Shown here: positions 16,657 through 24,788 of the stretch, one piece after another
Position numbering within the stretch: position 1 is the first letter of the stretch
Layout: every line of letters starts with the position of its first letter
Source: Novacetimonas hansenii JCM 7643
GTDB lineage: Bacteria > Pseudomonadota > Alphaproteobacteria > Acetobacterales > Acetobacteraceae
Length of the DNA: 54,201 nucleotides
Assembly: GCF_000964405.1 (NCBI RefSeq)
Contig: NZ_BANE01000124.1
Span: forward strand, 1 to 54,201
Direction of reading: 5' to 3'
Notes under the pieces: model-generated
The model's database searches: none
The model's input: the letters and a program-made list of their open reading frames with translations, nothing else
Told to the model about the DNA's origin: nothing
Translations under genes and position numbers: made by a program

Positions 16657-18390
16657 GTGAAAGTCGCGCTCTACGCCCGCTACTCATCCGACAACCAGCG
16701 CGATGCGTCGATCGAGGATCAGTTGCGCCTCTGCCGGCTTCATGCGGAGAAACAGGGCTGGACGATCATCGACAGCTACACCGACCGTGCCATCTCCGGT
16801 GCTTCCCTGCTCCGCCCAGGTATTCAGGAACTGATCCAGGACGCTACGCGCGGCCGCTTCACGATCATCGTGGCCGAAGCCATGGACCGGCTGTCGCGCG
16901 ACCAGGAAGATATCGCCGGCCTGTTCAAACGGATGACGTTCGCTGGCGTGCGGATCATCACCCTCTCCGAGGGCGACGTTACCCACCTGCATATCGGCCT
17001 CAAGGGCACCATGAATGCCCTGTTCCTCAAGGATCTGGCCGAGAAGGTTCGGCGGGGGCTGCGCGGGCGTATTGAGGACGGCAAGTCCGGCGGCGGCAAT
17101 TCCTATGGCTATGATGTCGTGCGCCAGTTCGATGCGAAAGGCGAGCGCATCCGGGGCGACCGGACCATCAACGAGGAGGAGGCCCGCACAGTCAGACGGA
17201 TCTTCACCGATTACACACGGGGAAAGTCGTCCCGCACGATCGCCATGGAATTGAACCGGGACGGCGTTCCGGGTCCGCAGGGACGTGATTGGGGACCGTC
17301 CACCATTCACGGCAATCGGGAACGCGGCACCGGTATCCTCAACAACGAGATGTATGTCGGGCGCCTGGTCTGGAACCGGCTGCGTTATCTGAAGGATCCG
17401 GATAGCGGCAAGCGCGTCTCACGCCTCAATCCTGAATCCGAATGGGTGATCCAGGAGGTGCCGGAATTACGGATCGTCGAACAGGATCTGTGGGATGCCG
17501 TAAAGGCCCGCCAGGCCGAAACGACGTTCAGCCAGCCGGCACGGGGAAACGAGGCCCTCAGCGCGCAACGGCGTCCCCGCCATCTCTTTGCCGGGCTGAT
17601 CCGCTGCGGCTGGTGTGGTGGTGGTTACAGCATGATCTCAAAAGATCTGCTCGGCTGCTCGACAGCACGCAACAAGGGCACCTGCGACAATCGGCTCAAC
17701 ATCCGTCGCGACGCCCTCGAAGCATCAGTGCTGAGCGGGCTGCGCACGCATCTGATGGAACCGGACCTGTTCAAGGAGTTCTGCAACGAGTTCACCCGCG
17801 AGGTGAACCGACTGCGCATGGAACTGGGTGCCGATCTCGCAGCAATGCGGAATGAAATTCCCCGCATCGACAGAGAACTGGATAAGCTTCTGAATCTTAT
17901 CCTTGCCTCAGATGACATTGAGGCATCCAAGCGGGTCATGAAAAAAATGACGACGCTCGAAGCCCGCAAGGAGGAACTGGAACAGAAAGTCGCCAATACC
18001 GAGGAGCCGCCTCCCCTTCTCCATCCGAACATGGCGGAGATCTACCAGCAGCGGATCACGTCTCTTTATGAGAGCCTTCAGGCCGAAGAGACGAAGACCG
18101 AGGCTGCCGAGCGCCTGCGCACACTGGTCTCGCAGATCACGCTCCAGCCGACCGACGGCGAACTGACGATCATCCTGCGCGGCGACCTAGCGGCGATCCT
18201 GCAGTTCGCGGCGCACAAGAAAAACGCCACGGTCCATCCGGACAGTGGCGTTCTCGATGCGTTCGTATCGCAAGTATCGTTGGTTGCGGGGAACCGCACA
18301 CTACGATCACGGCGAAATGTGGCGAATGGTCATTCGCAAGCGTCGTTGGTTGCGGGGGCAGGATTTGAACCTGCGGCCTTCAGGTTATGA
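16657..18390 (+). CDS. Large serine recombinase
   Basis: A 577-residue site-specific recombinase of the resolvase/invertase large-serine type. The N-terminal catalytic domain has LYARYSSDNQRDASIEDQL with the nucleophile Ser in YSSDNQ, then EAMDRLSRDQEDI. A recombinase domain follows (SYGYDV... NRDGVPGPQGRDWGPSTI, NEMYVGRLVWNR). A zinc-ribbon domain comes next (IRCGWCGGGYSMISKDLLGCS...CDNR), and a coiled-coil region at about residues 390-450. The start is a GTG with AAGGAGATGGG upstream. The C-terminus is odd: the last 14 or so residues (VAGAGFEPAAFRL) come from reading antisense through a tRNA-Met 3' fragment, and a shorter version (VSLVAGNRT) occurs 22 codons earlier, so the tail was made by integration events. 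Confidence 0.93.
   Translation: MKVALYARYSSDNQRDASIEDQLRLCRLHAEKQGWTIIDSYTDRAISGASLLRPGIQELIQDATRGRFTIIVAEAMDRLSRDQEDIAGLFKRMTFAGVRIITLSEGDVTHLHIGLKGTMNALFLKDLAEKVRRGLRGRIEDGKSGGGNSYGYDVVRQFDAKGERIRGDRTINEEEARTVRRIFTDYTRGKSSRTIAMELNRDGVPGPQGRDWGPSTIHGNRERGTGILNNEMYVGRLVWNRLRYLKDPDSGKRVSRLNPESEWVIQEVPELRIVEQDLWDAVKARQAETTFSQPARGNEALSAQRRPRHLFAGLIRCGWCGGGYSMISKDLLGCSTARNKGTCDNRLNIRRDALEASVLSGLRTHLMEPDLFKEFCNEFTREVNRLRMELGADLAAMRNEIPRIDRELDKLLNLILASDDIEASKRVMKKMTTLEARKEELEQKVANTEEPPPLLHPNMAEIYQQRITSLYESLQAEETKTEAAERLRTLVSQITLQPTDGELTIILRGDLAAILQFAAHKKNATVHPDSGVLDAFVSQVSLVAGNRTLRSRRNVANGHSQASLVAGAGFEPAAFRL
18268..18357. repeat. Direct repeat pair with tRNA 3'-end core
   Basis: Two 24-base copies, 18268-18291 and 18334-18357, differ at only two positions (TCGCAAG-TA/CG-TCGTTGGTTGCGGGG). 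Each contains the complement of a tRNA acceptor end plus CCA. The second copy continues into the tRNA fragment; the first does not. Both lie inside the 3' end of the serine recombinase frame. This is the pattern expected from tandem attachment sites. Confidence 0.7.
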
Positions 18391-18391
18391 G
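18347..18391 (-). other. tRNA-Met(CAT) 3' fragment, probable attachment site
   Basis: On the minus strand 18391-18347 reads as the 3' 45 bases of a tRNA: anticodon loop CTCATAA (anticodon CAT), 3' strand of the anticodon stem, variable loop, T-arm GCAGG-TTCAAAT-CCTGC, acceptor strand and CCA. The 5' half is missing: beyond 18391 the sequence departs into the integrase upstream region. Fragments of this kind are the att repeats left by integrases that use tRNA genes. The intact tRNA is outside the window. Confidence 0.8.
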
Positions 18392-18405
18392 TTAGGGATT
18401 TAGGC

Positions 18406-18517
18406 CTACGCCCCTCCCCGCCCCAGTCGACAGAACTACGCCCAACCACGCAGAACCCCTTATTTTCCTTGAAAAAACGTCCCATCAGGCTACGCAATTG
18501 TCTTACCGGCTACGCCC
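18406..18517. promoter_or_regulatory. CTACGC repeats, candidate integrase arm sites
   Basis: CTACGC(CC) occurs in the same orientation at 18406, 18436, 18490 and 18510, with a variant CCACGC at 18446, all between the tRNA fragment and the tyrosine integrase gene. Repeated short boxes flanking the core site are typical arm-type binding sites of tyrosine integrases and also control int expression. The assignment rests on position and repetition only. Confidence 0.5.
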
Positions 18518-18566
18518 GGTTTCGCATTCATCTGTTTCCTATGTGTTTCCTGCGATGGAGGTAAGC

Positions 18567-19718
18567 ATGGCCAAACTCAGCAAAAAAATTGTCACCACTG
18601 CCGAACCGGCAGAGAAGGATTATTTCCTCTGGGATGACAGCATTCCGGCCTTCGCAGTCCGGGTGTGGCCGTCCGGCCGAAAGGTGTACGTCATCCATTA
18701 CCGCTCCGGCGGACGCATGCGCCGCTACACCATCGGGCAACATGGGAGCCCATGGACGGCCGATCTCGCACGTGAAGAAGCCATCAAGGTTCTTGCACGG
18801 GTGCATAGCGGTGAGAATCCCGCGGATGCTCGCTTAGAAGACCGCAAAGCGATGACCGTCAGGGAATTCAGCAATCGTTTCCTCGACGAATATGTGGATG
18901 TCCACCTCAAACCAACGACCCAAAGCGAGTATAAGAGAGCTGTTGATCTGTTCATCGTTCCGAAATTCGGGACATGGCGGATGGCCGATATATCTCGCGC
19001 GGACGTCTCCGGATTCCACGGGGATCTACGACAGATCCCTTATCAGGCCAATCGCACGCTCGGCGTCCTGTCCAAAATGTTCAGCCTGGCAGACCTCTGG
19101 GGTATTCGGACTGATGGTCTCAACCCGTGCCGTGGCGTTCAGCGCTATAAGGAAGAGAAGCGCGAGCGTTATCTAACCCAAGAAGAATATGCGCGCCTCG
19201 GCGCCACACTCAATGAAGCAGAGGATATGCCAGAGGCCGTCTGGGCGATCCGTCTGCTTATCCTGACAGGTTGCAGACTACGCGAAATCCAGACTCTGCA
19301 ATGGAGCCACGTTTTCTTCGACCAATCTGAATTGAGGCTGCCTGACAGTAAAACCGGGGCTAAAATCGTCCAGATCGGACAAGCGGCCATCAACGTAATC
19401 AAAGCCATCACCCGGTTGGAGGACAACCCCTACGTCATCACCGGGCGGAAAAAAGGTGGCTATTTGACTGACCTGCAAAAGCCTTGGCGCCGCATTCGGA
19501 AAGCCGCCGGTCTGGACGACGTCAGGATACACGATCTGCGCCATTCCTTTGCTTCTGACGCGCTGGAAATGGGGGCTGACCTGACGATGATTGGTCACAT
19601 GCTTGGACACAGCGATATCAAGACGACAGCTCGTTACGCTCACCTGAAGCGGGAGAACGTGAGGCTCTCAACCAACCTTGTGTCCGAGAAAATCTCGGCA
19701 GCGCTTTTGGGACGTTGA
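18567..19718 (+). CDS. int: Tyrosine recombinase/integrase (P4-like, DUF4102-type N-terminus)
   Basis: A 383-residue integrase. The N-terminal part (YFLWDDSIPAFAVRVWPSGRKVYVIHYR) is the DUF4102-like domain of island integrases, followed by a SAM-like core-binding domain and the catalytic domain. Catalytic residues: Arg in LTGCRLREIQTLQW, Lys in the LPDSKTGAKIV hairpin, His-x-x-Arg in HDLRHSFASD, His in GHMLGHSDIKTT and the nucleophile Tyr in TTARYAHLK. The ATG at 18567 has a strong TGGAGGT ribosome site; the frame opens earlier at 18498 without support. Its position next to a tRNA 3' fragment and CTACGC repeats suggests tRNA-directed integration. Confidence 0.93.
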   Translation: MAKLSKKIVTTAEPAEKDYFLWDDSIPAFAVRVWPSGRKVYVIHYRSGGRMRRYTIGQHGSPWTADLAREEAIKVLARVHSGENPADARLEDRKAMTVREFSNRFLDEYVDVHLKPTTQSEYKRAVDLFIVPKFGTWRMADISRADVSGFHGDLRQIPYQANRTLGVLSKMFSLADLWGIRTDGLNPCRGVQRYKEEKRERYLTQEEYARLGATLNEAEDMPEAVWAIRLLILTGCRLREIQTLQWSHVFFDQSELRLPDSKTGAKIVQIGQAAINVIKAITRLEDNPYVITGRKKGGYLTDLQKPWRRIRKAAGLDDVRIHDLRHSFASDALEMGADLTMIGHMLGHSDIKTTARYAHLKRENVRLSTNLVSEKISAALLGR

Positions 19719-19930
19719 AAATGACAGATATCGGCTCAGTGCAGCTTAGGCGTAATGAATGGTTTGTTGCAGAATTTATAAAGGAAATAAACACTCTGCT
19801 CCTTCGCGGCCGAGGTCAACTTACGCCTACATCTCGGACATGGAAGCCCAGTCAGGCTATCTCTGATAGCGGACCCCTGAATTGCCGGTTTTTCTTGACG
19901 TGGAGGACAGGAGCGGCCAGCGGTGAAGGT

Positions 19931-21193
19931 ATGGATACCATCAGCCTCATCGCTCTGCTTCTGACCCTCTCGGCAGGGTTCAGCATTCTCAATCACCACA
20001 TATTTCGCCTTCCTGTGACGATTGGCGTGCTGGTCATCTCATTGCTGGCTTCCCTGCTGGTCATGATCCTGAATCCGTTGATACCGGCCTATGACCTTCA
20101 GGCTCTCCCACGGTCTGTGCTCGGAGCGATCAATCTCCCCACGGCCCTTCTGAATGGCGCGTTGTCCCTGCTTCTGTTTGCCGGGGCCACGCAGGTAAAC
20201 GTCGAACATCTACGCGCAAAGCTTGCCTCTGTGGCTGCTCTCTCTGTTCTGGGAACCGTTCTAGCCGTTGCCTTTCTGGCGATCGCGGCATGGTACGTCT
20301 TCCCTCTGTTGGGTCATACCATTCCTTTTACGTGGTGCATCGTCCTTGGCGCCATCCTCGCGCCGACTGACCCCGTTTCGGTTGTCGGCATGCTGAAGCG
20401 TCTCGGATTGCCAGGACCGATTCAGGCCGTTTTTGCAGGGGAGAGCCTGTTTAATGACGGCGTGGGCGTGGTGATTTTCGGCGTCACGATCGGACTGGCA
20501 ACCGGGGACAGTCTGGGGGTGACCGCCTCCGAGATTGCTCTGAGCTTTTGCCGCGAGGCGATTGGTGGCGGTCTGCTGGGCGCACTGACTGGATGGATCG
20601 CGCTCCGTGTGCTTAAGGGTCAACGGGATCCGCATATCGATCTGCTGACATCGCTGGCTCTGGCGACCGGAACCTTCAGCATCGCCAACCAGTTTGGCAT
20701 GTCGGGTGCGATTGCCGTCGTCGTGGCGGGACTGTGCTTTGGAACAAGCTATAGCCATTCCGTTTTCGATGAGGCATCCCGGAAGGAACTCGACATCGCA
20801 TGGACACTTATTGACGAGGTGCTGAATGTCCTGCTGTTCATGCTGATCGGATTTGAAATTCTGGAGATCACGCCGCATCTGTTTACGGTGCTGGCGACCC
20901 TTGCCGTGATCCCGCTGTCCGTTGCCGTGCGGGCATTGAGCGTGCTGTTTTCAACACTTCCAGTTCATTTCAGGCAATGGGAGCGGGGCCGTGTTCTTGG
21001 GATCCTGACCTGGGGCGGTCTACGTGGCGGCATCTCGGTTTCGCTGGCGCTTGGATTGCCACCCGGAGACTTGCGCGACCTGCTGCTGCCTGTCTGTTAC
21101 GGCGTCGTGGTCTTTACGATCATTGTGCAGGGGCTAACCATGGAGCGGGTTGCCCGCAGACTTTATCCGTCCTCTACGCTTGGATCTCAATAA
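19931..21193 (+). CDS. CPA1-family Na+/H+ antiporter, copy 2
   Basis: A 420-residue antiporter, paralogue of the minus-strand gene at 11012-12274: same length, 34 substitutions, no gaps by my count. The motifs GAILAPTDPVSVVGMLKRLG and FAGESLFNDGVGVVIF are identical in both. Most changes are I/L/V/A/T exchanges in membrane segments; the last seven residues differ strongly. The frame is open back to 19715, inside the integrase stop, but the ATG at 19931 matches the start of the paralogue. The first 70 or so bases upstream resemble those of copy 1, so the duplication or transfer included promoter DNA. No DUF1275 partner follows here. Confidence 0.92.
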   Translation: MDTISLIALLLTLSAGFSILNHHIFRLPVTIGVLVISLLASLLVMILNPLIPAYDLQALPRSVLGAINLPTALLNGALSLLLFAGATQVNVEHLRAKLASVAALSVLGTVLAVAFLAIAAWYVFPLLGHTIPFTWCIVLGAILAPTDPVSVVGMLKRLGLPGPIQAVFAGESLFNDGVGVVIFGVTIGLATGDSLGVTASEIALSFCREAIGGGLLGALTGWIALRVLKGQRDPHIDLLTSLALATGTFSIANQFGMSGAIAVVVAGLCFGTSYSHSVFDEASRKELDIAWTLIDEVLNVLLFMLIGFEILEITPHLFTVLATLAVIPLSVAVRALSVLFSTLPVHFRQWERGRVLGILTWGGLRGGISVSLALGLPPGDLRDLLLPVCYGVVVFTIIVQGLTMERVARRLYPSSTLGSQ

Positions 21194-21295
21194 TACGGCT
21201 CTGATTATTTGAAGGGCAGCTCCGTAAGGAGGAAAGTAATGGTAGCTTTGTCATGTTTTTCAACAAATATCTGACCTTCCGCTCCCCCTCACCCA

Positions 21296-21658
21296 GCAAA
21301 AAACCGACGCCCTGTGCAATTCGAAATTACGGAAACAAGTGTACGAACGTGGCTGGGACATCGCCGTGGTGGCCTGAATGAGTATGTTTTTCCCAGCTGC
21401 TTAAGTGCCAAAGCTCACCTGAGTACAAGGCAATACGCCCGGCTTCCGGATCAATGGGTTCAGGCGGTGGGACTGATCCCGGGGGAATATGGAACTCATT
21501 CGCTCCGCCGGACTAAGGTTGCCATGATATACAAACGAACCGGTAATATCCGGGCCATGCAGATTCTGCTGGGTCATTCAAAACTGGATAGTACGGTTAG
21601 ATACCTTGGAGTGGACGTCGAAGACGCTGTGGCCCTGTCGGAAGCCACGGATCTCTGA
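21296..21658 (+). pseudogene. Truncated tyrosine recombinase (C-terminal remnant)
   Basis: The frame, stop-bounded at 21272, encodes only the catalytic end of an integrase: RRPVQFEITE, HLSTRQYARL, then GTHSLRRTKVAMIYKRTGNI with His and Arg, GHSKLDSTVRYLG with His and the Tyr. Complete relatives of this short integrase type are about 200 residues and have an additional N-terminal half with the first catalytic Arg, which is missing here. The nearest start codon is the GTG at 21314, so a 114-residue product could be made but should be inactive. Likely a scar of an earlier insertion. Confidence 0.75.
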
Positions 21659-21732
21659 AATCGAATAGGTATCAGGAATTCTCTACCTCCTCCTTCTGTG
21701 TACATGATATGATGACACACAAGGAGGAGATC

Positions 21733-22005
21733 ATGAGCGAGCATCTCTCAGATAATGCACCAACCCCACAAAAAATTGGGGTTCGAGAGTTCCGGGGAAA
21801 CCTGACAGCGTATCTGCGTCAGGTCAGACAGGGCCGTACGATCCTCGTGACGTCTCACGATCAGGTCGTTGCTGAACTGCGTCCGCCAGCGCCTTCCTAT
21901 CGCCCCCGTCGTCAACCCGGCGCATTACGAGGGCGGATCAGAATGAGCGAAGATTTTGATCTGACAGCGTCGGACATTCTTGAAAGCATGGATCGCGACC
22001 TGTGA
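21733..22005 (+). CDS. Phd/YefM-family antitoxin
   Basis: A 90-residue antitoxin. IGVREFRGNLTAYLRQVRQGRTILVTSHDQVVAEL (about residues 16-50) is the Phd/YefM DNA-binding and dimerisation fold. The C-terminal part carries an Arg-rich linker and an acidic end (SEDFDLTASDILESMDRDL) that should bind the toxin. The ATG at 21733 follows a perfect AAGGAGG ribosome site. Upstream, GTGTACAT-GAT-ATGATGACAC may be the operator. The stop overlaps the start of the PIN-domain toxin by four bases. Confidence 0.88.
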   Translation: MSEHLSDNAPTPQKIGVREFRGNLTAYLRQVRQGRTILVTSHDQVVAELRPPAPSYRPRRQPGALRGRIRMSEDFDLTASDILESMDRDL

Positions 22006-22385
22006 AGGTTCTGCTCGATACGCATGCGCTGCTCTGGTGGCTTTCGGACTCCGACCGGCTGGGAGAGACTGCACGGGAAATCATTGCAGATCCGGTCCGC
22101 GATATTCTGGTGAGTATCGTATCACTGTGGGAGATTGCGATCAAAATCCGTATCGGAAAACTGGATGCGGATATGAACGACATTCTGGCAGCCATTCCTG
22201 AGGAAGGTTTCTCTCTGCTACCAATACAGCCTGAACACCTGCAGTTCCTGATGTCTTTGCCTCTGCATCATCGTGATCCGTTTGACCATCTCCTGATAGC
22301 GCAGGCGCAAGCTGAGCACGCCACATTCCTTTCGGAAGACGGGCAAATTGATCATTATCCGATAAAACGAATAGGTTGTTCCTGA
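22002..22385 (+). CDS. vapC: VapC-like PIN-domain ribonuclease toxin
   Basis: A 127-residue PIN-domain protein. The acidic metal-binding residues are visible: Asp6 in LLDTHALLWW, Glu44 in VSLWEIAIK, and Asp92/Asp95 in HHRDPFDHLLIAQA, with LSEDGQID at the end. The group with the LLDTHALLWWL start is usually paired with Phd-type antitoxins, as here. It starts with GTG at 22002, overlapping the antitoxin stop. It should cleave specific RNAs when the antitoxin is degraded. It directly precedes the Shango operon but is separated from it by 120 bases. Confidence 0.9.
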   Translation: MKVLLDTHALLWWLSDSDRLGETAREIIADPVRDILVSIVSLWEIAIKIRIGKLDADMNDILAAIPEEGFSLLPIQPEHLQFLMSLPLHHRDPFDHLLIAQAQAEHATFLSEDGQIDHYPIKRIGCS

Positions 22386-22505
22386 GATTGTGAAGATAAT
22401 GGCTGCTATCTATCCCGATTTCCATTTGCCAGAGGGGATAATTGCTGCACGATAAGAACAGTGTTTACTATTTGAAAGAATTGGCGATTATTTAGTGAGT
22501 GTAAC

Positions 22506-24788
22506 ATGTTTTCCTGGATAAAACGTATTTTCAGTGCCCCCGAAATTTCGGACACAACCAATAAGGAAACCAGGAAAGAGACTATCGCATCGCCACCTAC
22601 ATACGGACTCTCCTTTAATGCCCAACATGTATTCCCCAATGATGAGGAGAGTTTAGAAAGGTATAGACAATCAAGGATTCACAAGAAAGACGATGCTCGC
22701 TGGGTGTGCCCTAGCGAAAAAGTCACGATCCATGGCTTCGAGATTACCGATGGCATGGTCTATGTCGGCAACTTTTTGACGGCAGCACCGGACGGAGACT
22801 GGAATATCGATACTCCAGCGCCTTGTCTTATCAGACCATCACTCAAGGTCGCGTCTGGAGCGCCACAAACGAACCTAGATCTGGGGTATTGGCCCTCTTA
22901 TACTGATATCACGCCCAATCAACGATTGACTTACCTGCATTGGCTGGCGAGCGGGAAATCCGACACGAGCTACCCTATGGGCTATCCCTTCCTTTACTTC
23001 TATGGGCTTGAACGTCGCTTGGTGGCCGATAGTCCTCCGATTGACGAAGAGGCGTTATTGGTAGCCGAAGTAGAACGCCTGCGAAACCTCTTCGGAAAAA
23101 ACGGTTCTTTTGTAAATTATAGCACTGAGCTACTCAATTTCATCGAAATGAAGCATGCTGTGACGGATATACCGAGAGTGGAAGCATGGAAGCCAGAGCT
23201 CGCAGCTTTGGGAGATCATATGTCTCCATTGCTTCAGGTTAAATTAGGTCTGCACGCATTGAGAGGTATGCCGCTGGATGTCGACCTCGCCATGGCAGGT
23301 ATTCTATCTTTACCCCCTCACTTAACCGGCTTATGGCCACGCATTACGACGACACGAGCGCGTCCGGAGTTCATTGAACTCATGCGACATCGTTTTACTC
23401 AGAAATTTCCGCACGGCTTTCGACTCAGAGATAAAAAAGAGAGCCGCCTTGATTTGAACTATCGGTCGGCGAGTCAGTATCTCCATAGCTCAATAAAATT
23501 TGAAGGTATCGATCGCCTTCCTGATCCAGCGCAATTGACGTGGACAAAAATGATCAAGCTATGTGAAGGGGCGCGTGAGGATCTGTCTGCATTTGCCAAG
23601 GTCGTTGGCAAGGAACGTGAACATGCCGACAGTATGGCCGCCGCCTTGATGCTGCCTGCGGAACTTGGGGAAAGAGAAACTGTTCGTTCTTTCCGAGCCT
23701 GGCTGGATGACTTGCCTCAACCTCTTGCCGATGTGCCGCTTGAAGAACTGGGCCCGCGGTGCTTTGGTTCTGGCAAGGCAGCCTCGGGTCTTCGGCAAGC
23801 TCGTGACATGTCCGCCATGCTGGCACGAGTAGGTTACGGCATGGAACCGGATCCAACCTACGGTGGGACCAAGCCAGGTGAGAATATAATTCTATTCCGC
23901 ATTAGCAATGCTCAAGGCCAGCTAACACCCGTCGGTGCCGACTTCCGCACAGCAGCCCTGATCATGACTGCCATTGGCCCGGCAGCCAAAGCTCTGACTT
24001 TAGGTCAAAAGCTGGTCGATGCTCTCACCACACGGCTGCAACTCACCCCGCACGAAACGAAACGATTGACGGCCCGTCTGCGCCTGCTTCCGGAACGCTT
24101 GCCAACACTTGGCCGCCTTAAAACCATCGTAGAGAGTATAGAACCCGAGCAACAAACCACTATTGCCTCGCTGGCTGCTTCAGCCGCCCTAACGATAGGC
24201 GAAACCGATCAAAACATGATGGTGGCTTTGGAGCGGCTTTACGAGGCTGTTGGTCACGGCCGACGAGAACTCTATACTGTCCTGCACCAGAGTAATGCCG
24301 CTGCGGCATCCTGCGCTTCGGAACCAATTGTGATCGAGGATGGTAAATCGCGGAGACGTGGTCATCGGATCCCAGCACCTCCCTCGAAAGCAAAATCCCA
24401 GGAAGGTATCGTCATTGACATGAGCAAGGTTGGCGTCATCCTGCGTGAGACTAAGGAAGTCGAGGAAATCCTGGCACCCATCTATGAGGACGAGGCTGCT
24501 GAAATTCCGGTTCCTGCAGCCGCTACGCCCACTTTGGAACGGGAAATGAGGTTCGTCGGACTTGGTCATGACCAGGCCCGTCTACTTGAGGCTCTGGTCA
24601 CCCAACCGGAATGGCCACGCTCCGGGTTTGAGGCCAAAGCACACGAACTCGGGTTGATGCCGGATGGCGCGCTCGAAGCCATCAACGAGTGGTCCTATGA
24701 TAAGTTCGATGAAGAACTTATCGAGGACGGCGACCCTTTGATTATCAATATGGCGCTCCTTGCTGACGCGCCGGGAGCAGCATCATGA
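22506..24788 (+). CDS. sngA: Shango defence protein SngA (TerB-N/TerB-C domain protein)
   Basis: A 760-residue protein with a TerB-N domain (about residues 35-250: GFEITDGMVYVGNFL, NLDLGYWPSYTDITPNQRLTYL, GYPFLYFYGLERRL) and a TerB-C domain at the end (about 640-755: LGHDQARLLEALVTQPEW, SYDKFDEELIEDGDPLIIN). Between them is a TerB-like helical segment (DSMAAALMLPAELGERE). TerB-domain proteins bind metal and are found in stress and defence systems. Followed without gap by a DUF2791-type ATPase and a DEAD/DEAH helicase, it matches the three-gene Shango anti-phage system, in which SngA is the TerB-domain component. Its stop overlaps the sngB ATG (ATGA at 24785). Confidence 0.85.
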   Translation: MFSWIKRIFSAPEISDTTNKETRKETIASPPTYGLSFNAQHVFPNDEESLERYRQSRIHKKDDARWVCPSEKVTIHGFEITDGMVYVGNFLTAAPDGDWNIDTPAPCLIRPSLKVASGAPQTNLDLGYWPSYTDITPNQRLTYLHWLASGKSDTSYPMGYPFLYFYGLERRLVADSPPIDEEALLVAEVERLRNLFGKNGSFVNYSTELLNFIEMKHAVTDIPRVEAWKPELAALGDHMSPLLQVKLGLHALRGMPLDVDLAMAGILSLPPHLTGLWPRITTTRARPEFIELMRHRFTQKFPHGFRLRDKKESRLDLNYRSASQYLHSSIKFEGIDRLPDPAQLTWTKMIKLCEGAREDLSAFAKVVGKEREHADSMAAALMLPAELGERETVRSFRAWLDDLPQPLADVPLEELGPRCFGSGKAASGLRQARDMSAMLARVGYGMEPDPTYGGTKPGENIILFRISNAQGQLTPVGADFRTAALIMTAIGPAAKALTLGQKLVDALTTRLQLTPHETKRLTARLRLLPERLPTLGRLKTIVESIEPEQQTTIASLAASAALTIGETDQNMMVALERLYEAVGHGRRELYTVLHQSNAAAASCASEPIVIEDGKSRRRGHRIPAPPSKAKSQEGIVIDMSKVGVILRETKEVEEILAPIYEDEAAEIPVPAAATPTLEREMRFVGLGHDQARLLEALVTQPEWPRSGFEAKAHELGLMPDGALEAINEWSYDKFDEELIEDGDPLIINMALLADAPGAAS

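Noticed and set aside
18347-18391. Complete tRNA-Met gene
   Set aside because: Only the 3' 45 bases match; the D-arm and 5' acceptor strand are missing.
18406-18517. Short CRISPR array
   Set aside because: The CTACGC units are only 6-8 bases, spacing is irregular (10-44 bases) and no cas gene is near.
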